A DNA stretch of 64,000 nucleotides, from positions 1,674,001 through 1,738,000 of the forward strand of contig NZ_CATQJU010000001.1 of NCBI RefSeq assembly GCF_958301595.1. The letters are read 5' to 3'. The stretch is from Porphyromonas vaginalis (GTDB lineage: Bacteria; Bacteroidota; Bacteroidia; Bacteroidales; Porphyromonadaceae). Both the position numbers and the translations under genes were made by a program. The notes beneath the pieces are model-generated. The model was not told where the DNA came from. It ran no database searches and was given only the letters and a program-made list of their open reading frames with translations. Below, one piece after another: positions 9,301 through 18,574 of the stretch (position 1 is its first letter; each line of letters opens with the position of its first letter).

Positions 9301-12300
9301 CGAGGATCAGCGACTCCTTGAGACCCTCAGCGATGACAGTCTGCCCCTCGACGGGACTCACCGCCAGCATAATCTGCTCGCCTACTGCCCTAGAGGTGGT
9401 CATCGTGATGACACCGTCACCGACAGAGGGCTGAGAGTCGTCCTCTCCCTCGTAAGGGTTGTCATATATATCTTTGACTTTCCAATTTTTAGCCTTGGCG
9501 ATGGCGACGTCACTCTTGAGACATTTGCCAGGTACGAAGGTACCCTCTTCCTGACCCGTACGATCAGATAGGGTCTTGACTAGTTGTGTCATCCTCTCTC
9601 TCTCGATCGGATTACCATCGCAATAAAGACCTTCCAGATTGGGGTTGTGCGACACGTCAAGGCTAGTCAGCTGATTATTGGGCAGATCTAAGAACCGTAG
9701 GTTAAGACACTGAGACAAATCTAGGTCAGTCAGTCGGTTTTCAGAAACGAGCAAGCTGGTCAAGGCTCGAGCATGTGACAAGTCTAGAGTCTCTAGCTGA
9801 TTATTAAAACAGTATAGTCTAGTAAGAGCTTCGTTGTGCGTAATGTCCAAGCTTTGGAGCGAATTCCTAGAGCAGTTCAGCTCGCTTAATGTCTTACAGC
9901 CTGACACGTCCAAGCTTTGGAGCAAATTCTCAGAGCAGTCCAGCTCTCTTAATGTCTTACAGCTTGACACGTCCAAGCTGGTCAATTGGTTCTGATGAGA
10001 GATAGGCGACCCCTCGCCTCGGGAATAGAGTCCATTACAGTTCAAAGACGTCAAGTTCCCTCGGAGGGTGACTGTCTGGCTCGTGAGCGTATAGAAATGC
10101 CCCGTGCCATCGAGTGTCAGCGGCTCCTTGAGGCCCTCAGCGATGACTGTCTGCCCCTCGACGGGACGCATCGACAACCTAATCTGCTCGCCTACTGCCC
10201 TAGAGGTGGTCATCGTGATGACACCATCACCGACAGAGGGCTGAGAGTCGTCCTCTCCCTCGTAGAGGTAATATTTAAGCTTTCCGTTTTCTATAGTCGC
10301 TAGAGCGACTTGCCAGTTCTTAGCTTTAGCTATTGCAACATCGCTCTTGAGACATCTATTTCTCTCCTCTTGAGAGAGAGCATAAACGGCAAAGACCCCA
10401 GCCTCCTTACCTGTGCGGTCGGGGAGGCTATTGACCAATTGCGTCATCGCGTCTCCCTTAATCTGATTAAGAAAGCACGCTAGACCCTTTAAGGAGCTAC
10501 ATTGGGAGACATCAAGATTTGTCAACTCATTTGCTATACAGAAGAGCTGAGTGATGTCTCCTCGTAGGGATACTTGTTGGCTTGTAAGGGTATAGTCGAC
10601 CCACTCTTTTTCTTTTGGAGTCCCTGTCGCTCCTTCTATTACGACATCACCTTCCGCCAAGTAGGAGAAGGAGATATTTTCTCCGACTGCCCGTGCCGTG
10701 GTCATCGTGATGACTCCATCACCGACCACTAGCTCACCATCACAGTATACGGAGAGCTTAGCCTCCTCCATAAGAGGTATTACACTGATGATACGTTCCT
10801 CATCACTTGCCTCGACAAAGGTGGCTGTGAGCGTAATATTATCGCCACGCTTTGCGCCTATCTGACTAAGTTCGTCTGCTAGGTTTGGGGCAACAAGCTG
10901 CTCACCTCCAGCAGGAATGTCAATCTGCGTCCAACGGGTGCTAGCCGTCTGCTTCTCCTTCTGTAGCTCCCAGCGATAGAAGACACGGTTTGTTGGTGTC
11001 TTCGTACCTATATTGCGTATGCGTATCTGTGAGAGGTTGCCACTGTTCACATTTACCGTGACAGGCTGATCTGAGGAGAGGACGTAAGCTGTACGTATGT
11101 CGGTCGCAGACTGTATGGAGACAGTAGTCGTCGATAACTGGTTAAAGCGATCTCCGATGAAATACCCTACTTCTAGCTCCACATCTCCAGATCCATAGGG
11201 GAATCGGTCTATCTCGAAGGTAACCTCTTTGACCGCTCCAGCATCTATCGCTGGGAGTATATTGACTACTGGTTCAAATATCCGTTCACCGACCTTTCTA
11301 GCGTATAGGTATAGTTGGCCGAAGAACTCTACTCGCCCTGTATTGCGTAGCTGGAGGGAAACTTTGCTCTTTTCATAGCCTACGATAGAGCTCTGAACAG
11401 ATCCTGCGACCAGCTCTAGCATAGAGAGATTGCTACTAGCCTCCTCTGTTACGACATAGGAGCCATCGCTCTCCTGCGTGATCGTGTAGGTGTGACGATA
11501 CTGCTCTTTGGCACGTTCGTGCTGACCGCAAGGTCTCCACGCAGTCTGACCCTTAGCATCTGTATGACGATATGCGAGGAAGAAGTCCCACGTACCGACA
11601 CCGATGTGATTACTCAGCTGTAGCTCTTCGGGGTCGATGCTAAAGTCTTGATAAAGTCCATCAATACGAGCATTGCGTGCGTATTGATCTAGGTACAGCG
11701 TATCTGTCGTTCCGACCTTGGTCACGCCATAGGTTACGGACCCATCGTATGGAGTCGCATCAGTTGTTAATGTAACGGTGTACTCTGCACTAGCATCAAG
11801 TGTACCCTCTGTGAAGGTCATCCCAAATCGCCACGTGGTCACCAGCGAAGACTCCTGTCTCTGAGATGAGCCGGTCTTGTCGGGCTTGATGCCTACGACT
11901 GCTCCTTGGCCGAGACTGAAGCCTCCTCCAGCACCACCACCTATACCGAGATCTGAGGGGACGAGGTAGTTGAGGTTGAAGTAGCCATCGCTCATGCCTC
12001 CCCAGCCCCAATTGATATGAAAGAGTCCCTCCATATCGTAACCATCACAGACAAAAGCATGACCACCGCCACTACCACTACCACTATAGACTACAGGACG
12101 AGCGGCTATCAGCTCGGCACGTAGCATCTGCTCCCAAGAGGACTGAGTATAATTGCTTCGACTCTTGAAGCTCACCCTCTTGTCATAGCGGAAGTGATCT
12201 GCCAAAGCTCGTGCTACAAGGGGCGTATAGGAGCCACTACCACTGGGTGCGTACATCATCTCGACAGCGACACCTGCATGGTAGGCAAGCGTAGAGAGTG

Positions 12301-13078
12301 CTTGGGTCTCCTCAGAGGTCGCAGACGATGGGTCGTTATACCGCTCAGGCATATGCGCCCAGTCATACGTAGTAGCCCCGTAGTCTACACTATGCTGGCG
12401 GTTACTTCTTTCTTCTGTATAGGAGAAGGTTCCCTCACCCTGCGTAGGCCACTGATGATAACGCATCACCTGCGTATAGGCGGTTGCGACACAACCGACT
12501 GGCATATGCTTTCCTTGATTGTCGGTAGGAGTCTGATTATTCCACGGGGCACTCTGATTCCACTGTATGTTTCCCAACAAAGGAGCAATCTGTGCTGGCT
12601 CTGTAGCGGTTCGGGGTGTAGGTCTGAGAGAGCTACGCAAACCTACACTAGAGGTAAGCTCATCGATACGCTCCTGACAAGCCTTGAGAAAGGCTCGGAG
12701 CTGTTCGGGCATATCCTGCTCAAGGACTTGTCCAGTCGTAGCGTAGCCGATATAGGGTGTCAGCTCATCATCACCAGCGATGATGACGAAGCCTGCATTG
12801 CTACCTCTATTATAAATATAGTAGTAGCGAGCCTTGTCGCCCGATAGGGTGCGTAGCTCTACACCAGCACTCTGACGTATCGGAGCTGATACGAGACTGA
12901 GCGGTTGTTGCGCAGGAGCCAACACCTTATGTGCATAGGCTACTTGATGGAAAAATTGCTCGGCGAGGTGTCGAGCTTCACGCTCGCTCAGAGGCCGAGC
13001 AAAGAGCGCACTCACACTACAGAGTAGTATGAGCGAGAGGGCAAGCAAATGTCGCCAACGGATTTGTAGAGAGTTCAT
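6377..13078 (-). CDS. Giant secreted C10 (streptopain-like) cysteine protease with LRR modules, InlB-like repeats and T9SS tail
   Basis: The product has 2233 residues. It begins with a signal peptide (1-27), then a Spi-like propeptide (about 28-160). The peptidase C10 core holds the nucleophile Cys196 in MPVGCVATA, His340 in GGGHAFVCDGYD, and the INWGWGG motif. Beta-sandwich-like domains follow (about 400-780). Three consecutive modules of 'GVITMTT' entry domain, LRRs and 'MTQLVNSLPDRTG' exit come next. Eight InlB-like B repeats of about 72 residues and a T9SS tail (LYPNPATDYVIVEG to RLVVKK) complete it. It belongs to the same peptidase family as P. gingivalis PrtT. The inferred role is a surface or secreted protease targeted to host or matrix proteins by its LRRs. 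Catalytic residues appear intact. Tandem 63-bp repeats at 8690-8900 are almost identical. Confidence 0.88.
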   Translation of the reverse strand: MNSLQIRWRHLLALSLILLCSVSALFARPLSEREARHLAEQFFHQVAYAHKVLAPAQQPLSLVSAPIRQSAGVELRTLSGDKARYYYIYNRGSNAGFVIIAGDDELTPYIGYATTGQVLEQDMPEQLRAFLKACQERIDELTSSVGLRSSLRPTPRTATEPAQIAPLLGNIQWNQSAPWNNQTPTDNQGKHMPVGCVATAYTQVMRYHQWPTQGEGTFSYTEERSNRQHSVDYGATTYDWAHMPERYNDPSSATSEETQALSTLAYHAGVAVEMMYAPSGSGSYTPLVARALADHFRYDKRVSFKSRSNYTQSSWEQMLRAELIAARPVVYSGSGSGGGHAFVCDGYDMEGLFHINWGWGGMSDGYFNLNYLVPSDLGIGGGAGGGFSLGQGAVVGIKPDKTGSSQRQESSLVTTWRFGMTFTEGTLDASAEYTVTLTTDATPYDGSVTYGVTKVGTTDTLYLDQYARNARIDGLYQDFSIDPEELQLSNHIGVGTWDFFLAYRHTDAKGQTAWRPCGQHERAKEQYRHTYTITQESDGSYVVTEEASSNLSMLELVAGSVQSSIVGYEKSKVSLQLRNTGRVEFFGQLYLYARKVGERIFEPVVNILPAIDAGAVKEVTFEIDRFPYGSGDVELEVGYFIGDRFNQLSTTTVSIQSATDIRTAYVLSSDQPVTVNVNSGNLSQIRIRNIGTKTPTNRVFYRWELQKEKQTASTRWTQIDIPAGGEQLVAPNLADELSQIGAKRGDNITLTATFVEASDEERIISVIPLMEEAKLSVYCDGELVVGDGVITMTTARAVGENISFSYLAEGDVVIEGATGTPKEKEWVDYTLTSQQVSLRGDITQLFCIANELTNLDVSQCSSLKGLACFLNQIKGDAMTQLVNSLPDRTGKEAGVFAVYALSQEERNRCLKSDVAIAKAKNWQVALATIENGKLKYYLYEGEDDSQPSVGDGVITMTTSRAVGEQIRLSMRPVEGQTVIAEGLKEPLTLDGTGHFYTLTSQTVTLRGNLTSLNCNGLYSRGEGSPISHQNQLTSLDVSSCKTLRELDCSENLLQSLDVSGCKTLSELNCSRNSLQSLDITHNEALTRLYCFNNQLETLDLSHARALTSLLVSENRLTDLDLSQCLNLRFLDLPNNQLTSLDVSHNPNLEGLYCDGNPIERERMTQLVKTLSDRTGQEEGTFVPGKCLKSDVAIAKAKNWKVKDIYDNPYEGEDDSQPSVGDGVITMTTSRAVGEQIMLAVSPVEGQTVIAEGLKESLILDGTGHLYTLTNQTVTLRGNLTLLQCDGAVDMDTPPSHENQLTSLDINCETLTLLSCDGNQLTSLDLSHARALTTLVCYENKLTQLDLSSCTKLTGLGVGENQLTHLDVSHNGELQILDCSDNQLTALDVSKNTALTSLYCRRNQLTALDVSKNTALTSLYCHQNQLTALDVSKNTALTSLYCHQNQLTALDVSKNTALTSLYCPYNQLTALDVSKNTELEALYCYDNQIKGEEMTRLVNSLPERTGKKAGIFTVVQGPKLEGNICLKSDVAIAKGKNWNTLKFESDIQNFVPYEGAEDAQPLKVTLTKEGEGALTATGADDLNAVPYGTELSIEATPAEGYQLTALTANGTDILASKKVVVTSDLTIKATFTKKAFAVSLTKEGEGTITATGASNLNSVAYGTELTINATPAEGYELTALTANGTDILATKKIVVTDNVTVKATFAKKTFAVKLTKEGEGTLVATGADDLNAVPYGTELTIATTPSEGYELTALTANGTDILATKKFVVKDNVTVKATFAKKTFAVKLTKEGEGTLVATGADDLNAVPYGTELTVIATPAEGYELTALTANGTDILATKKFVVKGATEVKATFTKKNFAVTFAKEGKGKLTATGANNLNAVPYGTKLTVEAAPAEGYELTALTANGKDILSSKKFTVKETVEVKATFTKKTFTVTFTQEGEGKLTATGADNLNSVAYGTELTIVATPAEGYELTALTANGEDILATKKFVVKGATDVKATFTKKTFAVTFAKEGEGTITATGADDLNAVAYGTELTIVATPAEGYELTALTANGEDILATKKFVVKGATEVKAIFEKKTFAVTLTSNEHGTISIVENVDLKAVPYGTTLTVQATGKNDQCELTALTANGEDILATKKFVVKGATEVKATFVDHTGVETTVTQQVKLYPNPATDYVIVEGIAPASEVMLHSMTGELMCAMQADAEGHLQIDLTALSDGVYLLVGTGWQERLVVKK

Positions 13079-13141
13079 ATATGATTGATTAGAATGTTGT
13101 CGAGATTGATTAGAATGAGGCTAGTCGCATCGCTTTATATG

Positions 13142-13197
13142 ACAAGGTGATGACCTGTAGAGACGAAGCAATATGTCCGCCTCTACAGGTCGTCACC
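13142..13197. repeat. Long inverted repeat between two LRR genes
   Basis: AGGTGATGACCTGTAGAG and CTCTACAGGTCGTCACCT form a stem of about 18 bp with one mismatch. No T-run follows on either side. It could end transcription of the 13204-15540 gene or be one of the dispersed palindromes. Confidence 0.6.
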
Positions 13198-13203
13198 TAA
13201 TCC

Positions 13204-15540
13204 TTAGTGCTGGACTATGATACGATGTGTTTGGTCGGCTATGCGGAGGAGGTAAGTACCCTCAGCATAAGCGGAGAGATCTATGCGAAGCGTCCCCTCG
13301 GCATCGGTCTTATCCTCGTAGAGGCGCATACCCTCCATACAATATAAGGTAACTAATGTAGCGGGGAGTGTACCCTCTACGATAATGTACTCTCTAGCAG
13401 GATTGGGATAGAGGCGCATAGTCTCTCTGTGAGACTTATCGATATCTGTCTTCTGTGTGAAGGTCGCTTCTATCTTGGTTTTTGTCTTTATGGTAAAACT
13501 CTTGGAAGCTAGGATGTCGGTGCCGTTTGCCGTGAGTGCGGTCAGTTCGTATGCTTCACTATCGCATATAGCTTGGATTGTGATTTTGGTACCACAAGGG
13601 ACTGCTTTACTGTCTACATTTCCTACAATAGTGATATGACCTCCCCGATTACTGCTGAGGATGACGGGGTAGCTAGCAGACATATCTAGCCCCTCGTATG
13701 AGGTTGAACCCTCGTCTTGCATCATATAGACTTTCCAGTTTTTACTTCGAGCTATTGCGACATCGGAGATCAAGCAAATATTCTCCTCGTCCACTCTGTA
13801 TGATACAGCATAAAGATCTTTAGACCATTCAGGATCATCCTTTGACAACCCTTTTACGAGCTGTGTCATAGCTTCTCCTTGTATACGATTCATATGACAA
13901 GAGACTTCCCTCAGTCCCCTGCATTGTAAGATGTCCAGCTGGGAGAGTCTGTTATAGGAGCAGTCCAACTCACTGAGGTCTCCCCCTTGAGGTAGGATCA
14001 GCTTCGTGAGCTTGTTCTTAGCACAGTTCAAGATCTTTAGATTTTTATGATGCGAGAGGTCTAAGGTTGTCAGCTCGTTGTCACCACAATAGACTTTGAT
14101 TAAAGCTCTATTTTGTGACAGATCTAGAGATGTCAATCCATTGTTGACACAATACAACTCCTCCAAGTGCTGATAGTACGTAAGGTCTAAGTCCTTAAGC
14201 GGATTGTTCGAACAGCTAAGCTCTACGAGACTTAGTGTGCGAGGCAACTGTAACGAGGTCAGTCCAGCACTACGGCACCAAATATTCTCCAATAGCATAC
14301 AGTGTGAAAGGTCTAACGTACCTAGATCGTTACCACCACAACTCAACTGGTCCAAAAGGGCATTCTGAGATAGGTCCAGATGGGTGAGTTGATTACCAGA
14401 GCAATCAAGCTGCTTCAAAGACGGACACTTGGAGACATCTATATCGGTAATGCGATTCCTTGCACAGCCGAGCCATGTCAAATCGCCTCGTATCGTGATC
14501 TGCTGGCTTGTTATCTTATAGCTATACGTCCAGTTGTCCACAGTAGGAGTTCCCTCAATACCATCAATTATGACGGAACTAGAAGCACCTATAGCCAGCG
14601 TTATTTTGTCCCCGATCTGCTTGCTTGTGATTAGGGTGACAACGCTACCTGTGGTCTCACCCCCATCTTCTCCCTCATAAGGCTCGTAGGTACCTCCGTT
14701 AGTTGAGGTGAGCTTTATCTTACGTGCGTTCCAATTTTTCTTTGTGGCTATGCGTACATCCGACTTGAAGCACAGATTGCCCTCCTGAGGACTAGTAGAC
14801 ATAATGCCAAGGAATCCAGCCTCTTTACCGTTGCGGTTGGGTAGGCTATTGACGAGCTGTGTCATCGCCTCTCCCCTGATCTGATTAGCATAGCACTCCA
14901 AGAGTTTGAATGACGGAGAGTTAGGCAGAGCGATATGGGTTAATTGGTTATTCGCACACCACAACTCTTGAAGTAAGCCACAATGCGACACGTCTAGACT
15001 AGAGAGTTGATTCTGATCACAGTATAGGATCTCTAAAGAGTTACAATCTGAGAGTTCTAGATGCGTCAGCATATTCCCTCGGCAATCTAGATACTTCAAG
15101 GCTCTTGTACCTGTAAGGTTTAGCTGAGCCAACTTATTATACCAACAGGATAGCGACTCTATCGTGGGGCTTTGGGATAGATCTATGCTCGTGATTTGAC
15201 CCGGTCCGAAGAAGATAGAGGTGACATCGCCATAGATAACAAATTGGGGTTCGTCAATGAGCAGTACAGACCCTCCACTGTAACTAGCTCCTTCAAAGCG
15301 TATATCTCCTTTTGCTTCGATCTGAAAGTATATTCCTTGTCCGATAGGGGTGTCTGTCGTTACGACAATTCTACCCGTACCGACTGCTCTCAAATGAGGA
15401 CTGCGAGCAGTCTCCTCTCCTACTTCTTGAGCATCGAGGTATAGTATGGACAGAAGAAGGCAGAGCAACGCATATCCCCCTTGTTGTAACAAAGAGAGCA
15501 GACTCCGACATCTCGATGTTGCTAAAATATCCCTATTCAT
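13204..15540 (-). CDS. Secreted LRR protein with T9SS sorting tail
   Basis: The start at 15540 (MNRDILATSRCRS) is preferred to 15591 because it places a hydrophobic signal segment (YALLCLLLSILYLDAQ) near the N-terminus. The product has 778 residues. It carries two LRR modules, each entered by a 'VVTT' or 'VTLITSKQIG' domain and left through AMTQLVNSLPN or AMTQLVKGLS. One InlB-like repeat (VILSSNRGGHITIVGNVD) and a T9SS tail (RLYPNPAREYIIVEG to HRIIVQH) follow. Its LRRs are more varied than those of the neighbours and often use LDLSxN, so they have been less homogenised. The tail is nearly identical to that of the next gene upstream (15611-18271), which points to gene conversion or duplication. 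Confidence 0.86.
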   Translation of the reverse strand: MNRDILATSRCRSLLSLLQQGGYALLCLLLSILYLDAQEVGEETARSPHLRAVGTGRIVVTTDTPIGQGIYFQIEAKGDIRFEGASYSGGSVLLIDEPQFVIYGDVTSIFFGPGQITSIDLSQSPTIESLSCWYNKLAQLNLTGTRALKYLDCRGNMLTHLELSDCNSLEILYCDQNQLSSLDVSHCGLLQELWCANNQLTHIALPNSPSFKLLECYANQIRGEAMTQLVNSLPNRNGKEAGFLGIMSTSPQEGNLCFKSDVRIATKKNWNARKIKLTSTNGGTYEPYEGEDGGETTGSVVTLITSKQIGDKITLAIGASSSVIIDGIEGTPTVDNWTYSYKITSQQITIRGDLTWLGCARNRITDIDVSKCPSLKQLDCSGNQLTHLDLSQNALLDQLSCGGNDLGTLDLSHCMLLENIWCRSAGLTSLQLPRTLSLVELSCSNNPLKDLDLTYYQHLEELYCVNNGLTSLDLSQNRALIKVYCGDNELTTLDLSHHKNLKILNCAKNKLTKLILPQGGDLSELDCSYNRLSQLDILQCRGLREVSCHMNRIQGEAMTQLVKGLSKDDPEWSKDLYAVSYRVDEENICLISDVAIARSKNWKVYMMQDEGSTSYEGLDMSASYPVILSSNRGGHITIVGNVDSKAVPCGTKITIQAICDSEAYELTALTANGTDILASKSFTIKTKTKIEATFTQKTDIDKSHRETMRLYPNPAREYIIVEGTLPATLVTLYCMEGMRLYEDKTDAEGTLRIDLSAYAEGTYLLRIADQTHRIIVQH

Positions 15541-15559
15541 ACTTCTATTGATTGAAATG

Positions 15560-15591
15560 GTGTCGGTTAGCTCAAATAAGCTACCCGACAC
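15560..15591. repeat. Hairpin between two LRR genes
   Basis: GTGTCGGTTAGCT (15560-15572) pairs with AGCTACCCGACAC (15579-15591) around a 6-base loop. It lies just downstream of the 15611-18271 gene and just upstream of the 15540 start. It could terminate the former or shape the leader of the latter. There is no T-run. Confidence 0.55.
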
Positions 15592-15610
15592 GAGTTTATG
15601 ATAATAATCC

Positions 15611-18271
15611 TTAGTGCTGGACTATGATACGGTGTATTTGGTCGGCTATGCGGAGGAGGTAAGTACCCTCAGCATAAGCGGAGAGATCTATGCGAAGCGT
15701 CCCCTCGGCATCGGTCTCATCCTCGTAGAGGCGCATACCCTCCATACTATATAAGGTAACTAATGTAGCGGGGAGTGTACCCTCTACGATAATGTACTCT
15801 CTAGCAGGATTGGGGTAAAAGCGAATAGCTTCGGTATTGACTTCCGCTATATTCGTATGGTCTACGAAGGTTGCCTTCACTTCGGTAGCACCCTTGACGA
15901 CAAACTGCTTCGTGGCAAGGATATCCTCTCCGTTAGCCGTTAGGGCGGTCAGCTCGCATTGATCGTTCTTGCCCGTAGCTTGAACTGTCAAGGTAGTCCC
16001 ATAGGGTACCGCCTTGAGATCTACGTTCTCGACAATCGAAATCGTACCATGCTCATTGCTCGTTAGGGTCACTGCGAAGGTTTGCTGTACGAAGGTCGTC
16101 TTGAGCAAAACATCTGCCGTGCCGACCGTACACTCGAAGGTCGCTAGACCCGTGTAGGGTGTCAGTTCGATCTCCGCTTCGCTGAGTAGCCACTTGTCTA
16201 CCTTGTAGCCCGTGACAGGCTGTGCCGTGAAGATGATCTTATCACCCTCCCTTGCCGTACTACCAGAGGTAAAGGGTGCACCTTCCTTTATGGCATTGAG
16301 GGTACCATTGCCGTCTGTGGTAAAGGTAATTTTATATTCAGGCTTTGACTTTTTGGAGAAGGTTGCCTTTACTTCAGTAGCACCTTTTACAACGAACTTC
16401 TTCGTCGCTAGGATGTCTGTGCCGTTGGCCGTAAGTGCAGTAAGCTCGTACCCCTCAGCTGGAGTAGCTTTGATTGTTAGCTCCGTACCGTAGGGGACAG
16501 CGGTGAGATCGTCGGCTCCCGTAGCGGTAAGCGTACCTTCGCCCTCCTTAGTCAGCGTCACGGCAAACGCCATCTTCGTAAAGGTTGCCTTTACTTCAGT
16601 AGCACCTTTTACAACGAACTTCTTCGTCGCTAGGATGTCTGTGCCGTTGGCCGTGAGAGCTGTCAACTTGTAGCCGTCAGCCGGTGTCGCTACGATGGTC
16701 AGCTCGGTACCCTCCGGAACGGCGTTGAGGTTGTCCGCACCGGTAGCGGTGAGCGTGCCTTCGCCCTCCTTAGTCAGCGTTACCTTTAAGGGTTGTGTCT
16801 CCTCTTCGCCCTCGTAGGCAACATACTTTTGGGTATTGGATTTGTACTTTAGCGTATTCCAGTTCTTTCCCTTGGCAATAGCGACATCGGATTTAAGGCA
16901 AATATTGCCCTCAGGAGCCGGTTCTTGCACTACGGTAAATTTACCAGCATTCTTTCCGGTACGGTCTGGTAGACTGTTCACCAAGCGGGTCATCTCTTCG
17001 CCTTTGATTTGATTGCCATGGCACCTAAGTGTTCCCAATGCGGTATTTTTGGATACATCCAATGCAGTCAGTTGATTGTTGTAGCATACAAGCCATATCA
17101 ATGCGGTGTTTTGGGAGACATCCAATGCGGTCAGCTTATTGCCGTCGAAGAAAAGTTCTGTCAACGCAGTGTTTTTTGATACGTCTAATGCGGTCAGCTG
17201 ATTGTCAGAGCAGTAAAGCTTTTCTAGTGCGGTATTCTGGGATACATCCAATGCGGTCAGCTTATTGTTGAAGCAACCTAGGGTTGTCAAAGCCGTATTC
17301 TTTGATAGATCCAACATGGTCAGCTTATTGTTGAAGCAGTCAAGCCATATCAGTGCGGTATTCTGGGATACATCCAACGCAGTCAGCTGATTGATGCCGC
17401 AGAAAAGCTTTGTTAACACGGTGTTTTCGGAAACATCCAATGCCGTCAGCTTATTGTCAGAGCAGGAAAGCTTTGTTAACACGATGTTTTGGGAAACATC
17501 CAATGCAGTCAGTTGATTTTGCTGGCAGTTAAGTGTTTCCAATTTGGTTTTCTTGGAAACATCCAACGCCGTCAGTTGATTGCGGTAGCAGTCAAGCCTT
17601 GTCAATGCGGTGTTTTGGGAAACATCCAACGCCGTCAGTTGATTGTCGTAGCAGTCAAGCCTTGTCAAGGCGGTGTTTTGGGAAACATCCAATGCCGTCA
17701 GTTGATTGTCGTAGCATTTAAGCTCTGTCAAGGCGGTACAGCCCGAGACGTTCAAGCTGGTCAGTTTGTTGCGGTGGCAGTAAAGGTCTTTCAAGGCGGT
17801 ACAGCTCGAGACATCCAAGCTGGTCAGTTGATTGTCATAGCATTTAAGCTCTGTCAAGGCGGTACAGCCCGAGACGTTCAAGCTGGTCAGTTTGTTGCCG
17901 AAGCATTTAAGCGATGTCAAGATAGTGCAACTAGACACGTTCAAATTGGTCAGTTTGTTGTTCCAACCGTTAAACTTTGTGACATCGCCTCGAATGATGA
18001 CAGTTTGGCGGGTAAGGGTGTAGGTAGCGGAGCCTCTGGAAAACGGCTCTTTGACACCCTCGATGGTGACGTTGCCACTAGCCCAAATTTCTAATGTGAT
18101 TTTCTCTCCGACGGTCTTGGAGGTGGTCATCGTGATGACACCCTCGCTACCAGTGCGGAGTGCATCGGAGGTAGTAGACGAGGGCTGGGAGGATTCCTCG
18201 GCTTGTAGCCCTATCGAGGTGAGGAGCGTGCAGAGTAGGACGCACGCCCAGTGGTGTAGTCTTCTTGTCAT
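15611..18271 (-). CDS. Secreted LRR / InlB-like-repeat protein with T9SS tail (paralogue of 2664-5087)
   Basis: The product has 886 residues. The N-terminal 60 residues, from MTRRLHHWACVLLC, are nearly identical to those of the 2664-5087 product. It has a 'GVITMTTSKTVGEKI' entry domain, fifteen 21-residue LRRs (LTALDVSQNTALxxLxCxxN), and an exit segment (IKGEEMTRLVNSLPDRTGK). Four InlB-like repeats and a T9SS tail ending HRIIVQH follow. The tail belongs to the type of the 13204-15540 product, while the front and promoter belong to the type of 2664-5087. The gene is therefore a visible chimera of the two neighbours. The role is probably surface binding; the ligand is not predictable. Confidence 0.88.
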   Translation of the reverse strand: MTRRLHHWACVLLCTLLTSIGLQAEESSQPSSTTSDALRTGSEGVITMTTSKTVGEKITLEIWASGNVTIEGVKEPFSRGSATYTLTRQTVIIRGDVTKFNGWNNKLTNLNVSSCTILTSLKCFGNKLTSLNVSGCTALTELKCYDNQLTSLDVSSCTALKDLYCHRNKLTSLNVSGCTALTELKCYDNQLTALDVSQNTALTRLDCYDNQLTALDVSQNTALTRLDCYRNQLTALDVSKKTKLETLNCQQNQLTALDVSQNIVLTKLSCSDNKLTALDVSENTVLTKLFCGINQLTALDVSQNTALIWLDCFNNKLTMLDLSKNTALTTLGCFNNKLTALDVSQNTALEKLYCSDNQLTALDVSKNTALTELFFDGNKLTALDVSQNTALIWLVCYNNQLTALDVSKNTALGTLRCHGNQIKGEEMTRLVNSLPDRTGKNAGKFTVVQEPAPEGNICLKSDVAIAKGKNWNTLKYKSNTQKYVAYEGEEETQPLKVTLTKEGEGTLTATGADNLNAVPEGTELTIVATPADGYKLTALTANGTDILATKKFVVKGATEVKATFTKMAFAVTLTKEGEGTLTATGADDLTAVPYGTELTIKATPAEGYELTALTANGTDILATKKFVVKGATEVKATFSKKSKPEYKITFTTDGNGTLNAIKEGAPFTSGSTAREGDKIIFTAQPVTGYKVDKWLLSEAEIELTPYTGLATFECTVGTADVLLKTTFVQQTFAVTLTSNEHGTISIVENVDLKAVPYGTTLTVQATGKNDQCELTALTANGEDILATKQFVVKGATEVKATFVDHTNIAEVNTEAIRFYPNPAREYIIVEGTLPATLVTLYSMEGMRLYEDETDAEGTLRIDLSAYAEGTYLLRIADQIHRIIVQH

Positions 18272-18300
18272 ATTAATTGGTAGTTGATAGATGATTGCTT

Positions 18301-18494
18301 CGTGTAGTTGGCTAGGATCTAGCGATTCTAAATACCCCTAGAGAGTGCATAAATACCCTCTAGGGGATACTAAAGAAGAGGCTTATAGACAGCACAAAGT
18401 TACAAGCCTTAAGGGCTACCAATCAAGAGCAAAAAGGGCGCTTCTCGGGATTTGTCCAAATACAGCAGAATCCGATATGATTTCTCTAAGATTT
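18301..18494 (-). repeat. Duplicated promoter/leader region, copy 2
   Basis: Nearly identical to 5203-5395. It holds the TAACTTTG box and a perfect 9-bp leader stem, CCCCTAGAG at 18335-18343 against CTCTAGGGG at 18358-18366. Similarity stops about 80 bp before the IS3 element. Confidence 0.85.
18395..18402 (-). promoter_or_regulatory. TAACTTTG -7 box for the fourth LRR gene
   Basis: Same box as at 5293-5300 in the duplicated upstream region. The predicted leader here is about 115 nt, shorter than in copy 1. Confidence 0.55.
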
Positions 18495-18574
18495 GGCAGA
18501 TTTTAGGATCAAGCGCAATCCAAAACGTCGTTTCGTGGTCTACTTGACACTAGAATGTACGTGGATCTGTTGTT

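Noticed and set aside
12194-12847. 217-codon plus-strand frame antisense to the C10 protease
   Set aside because: The opposite strand encodes the recognisable protease with catalytic motifs; this frame has no family features.
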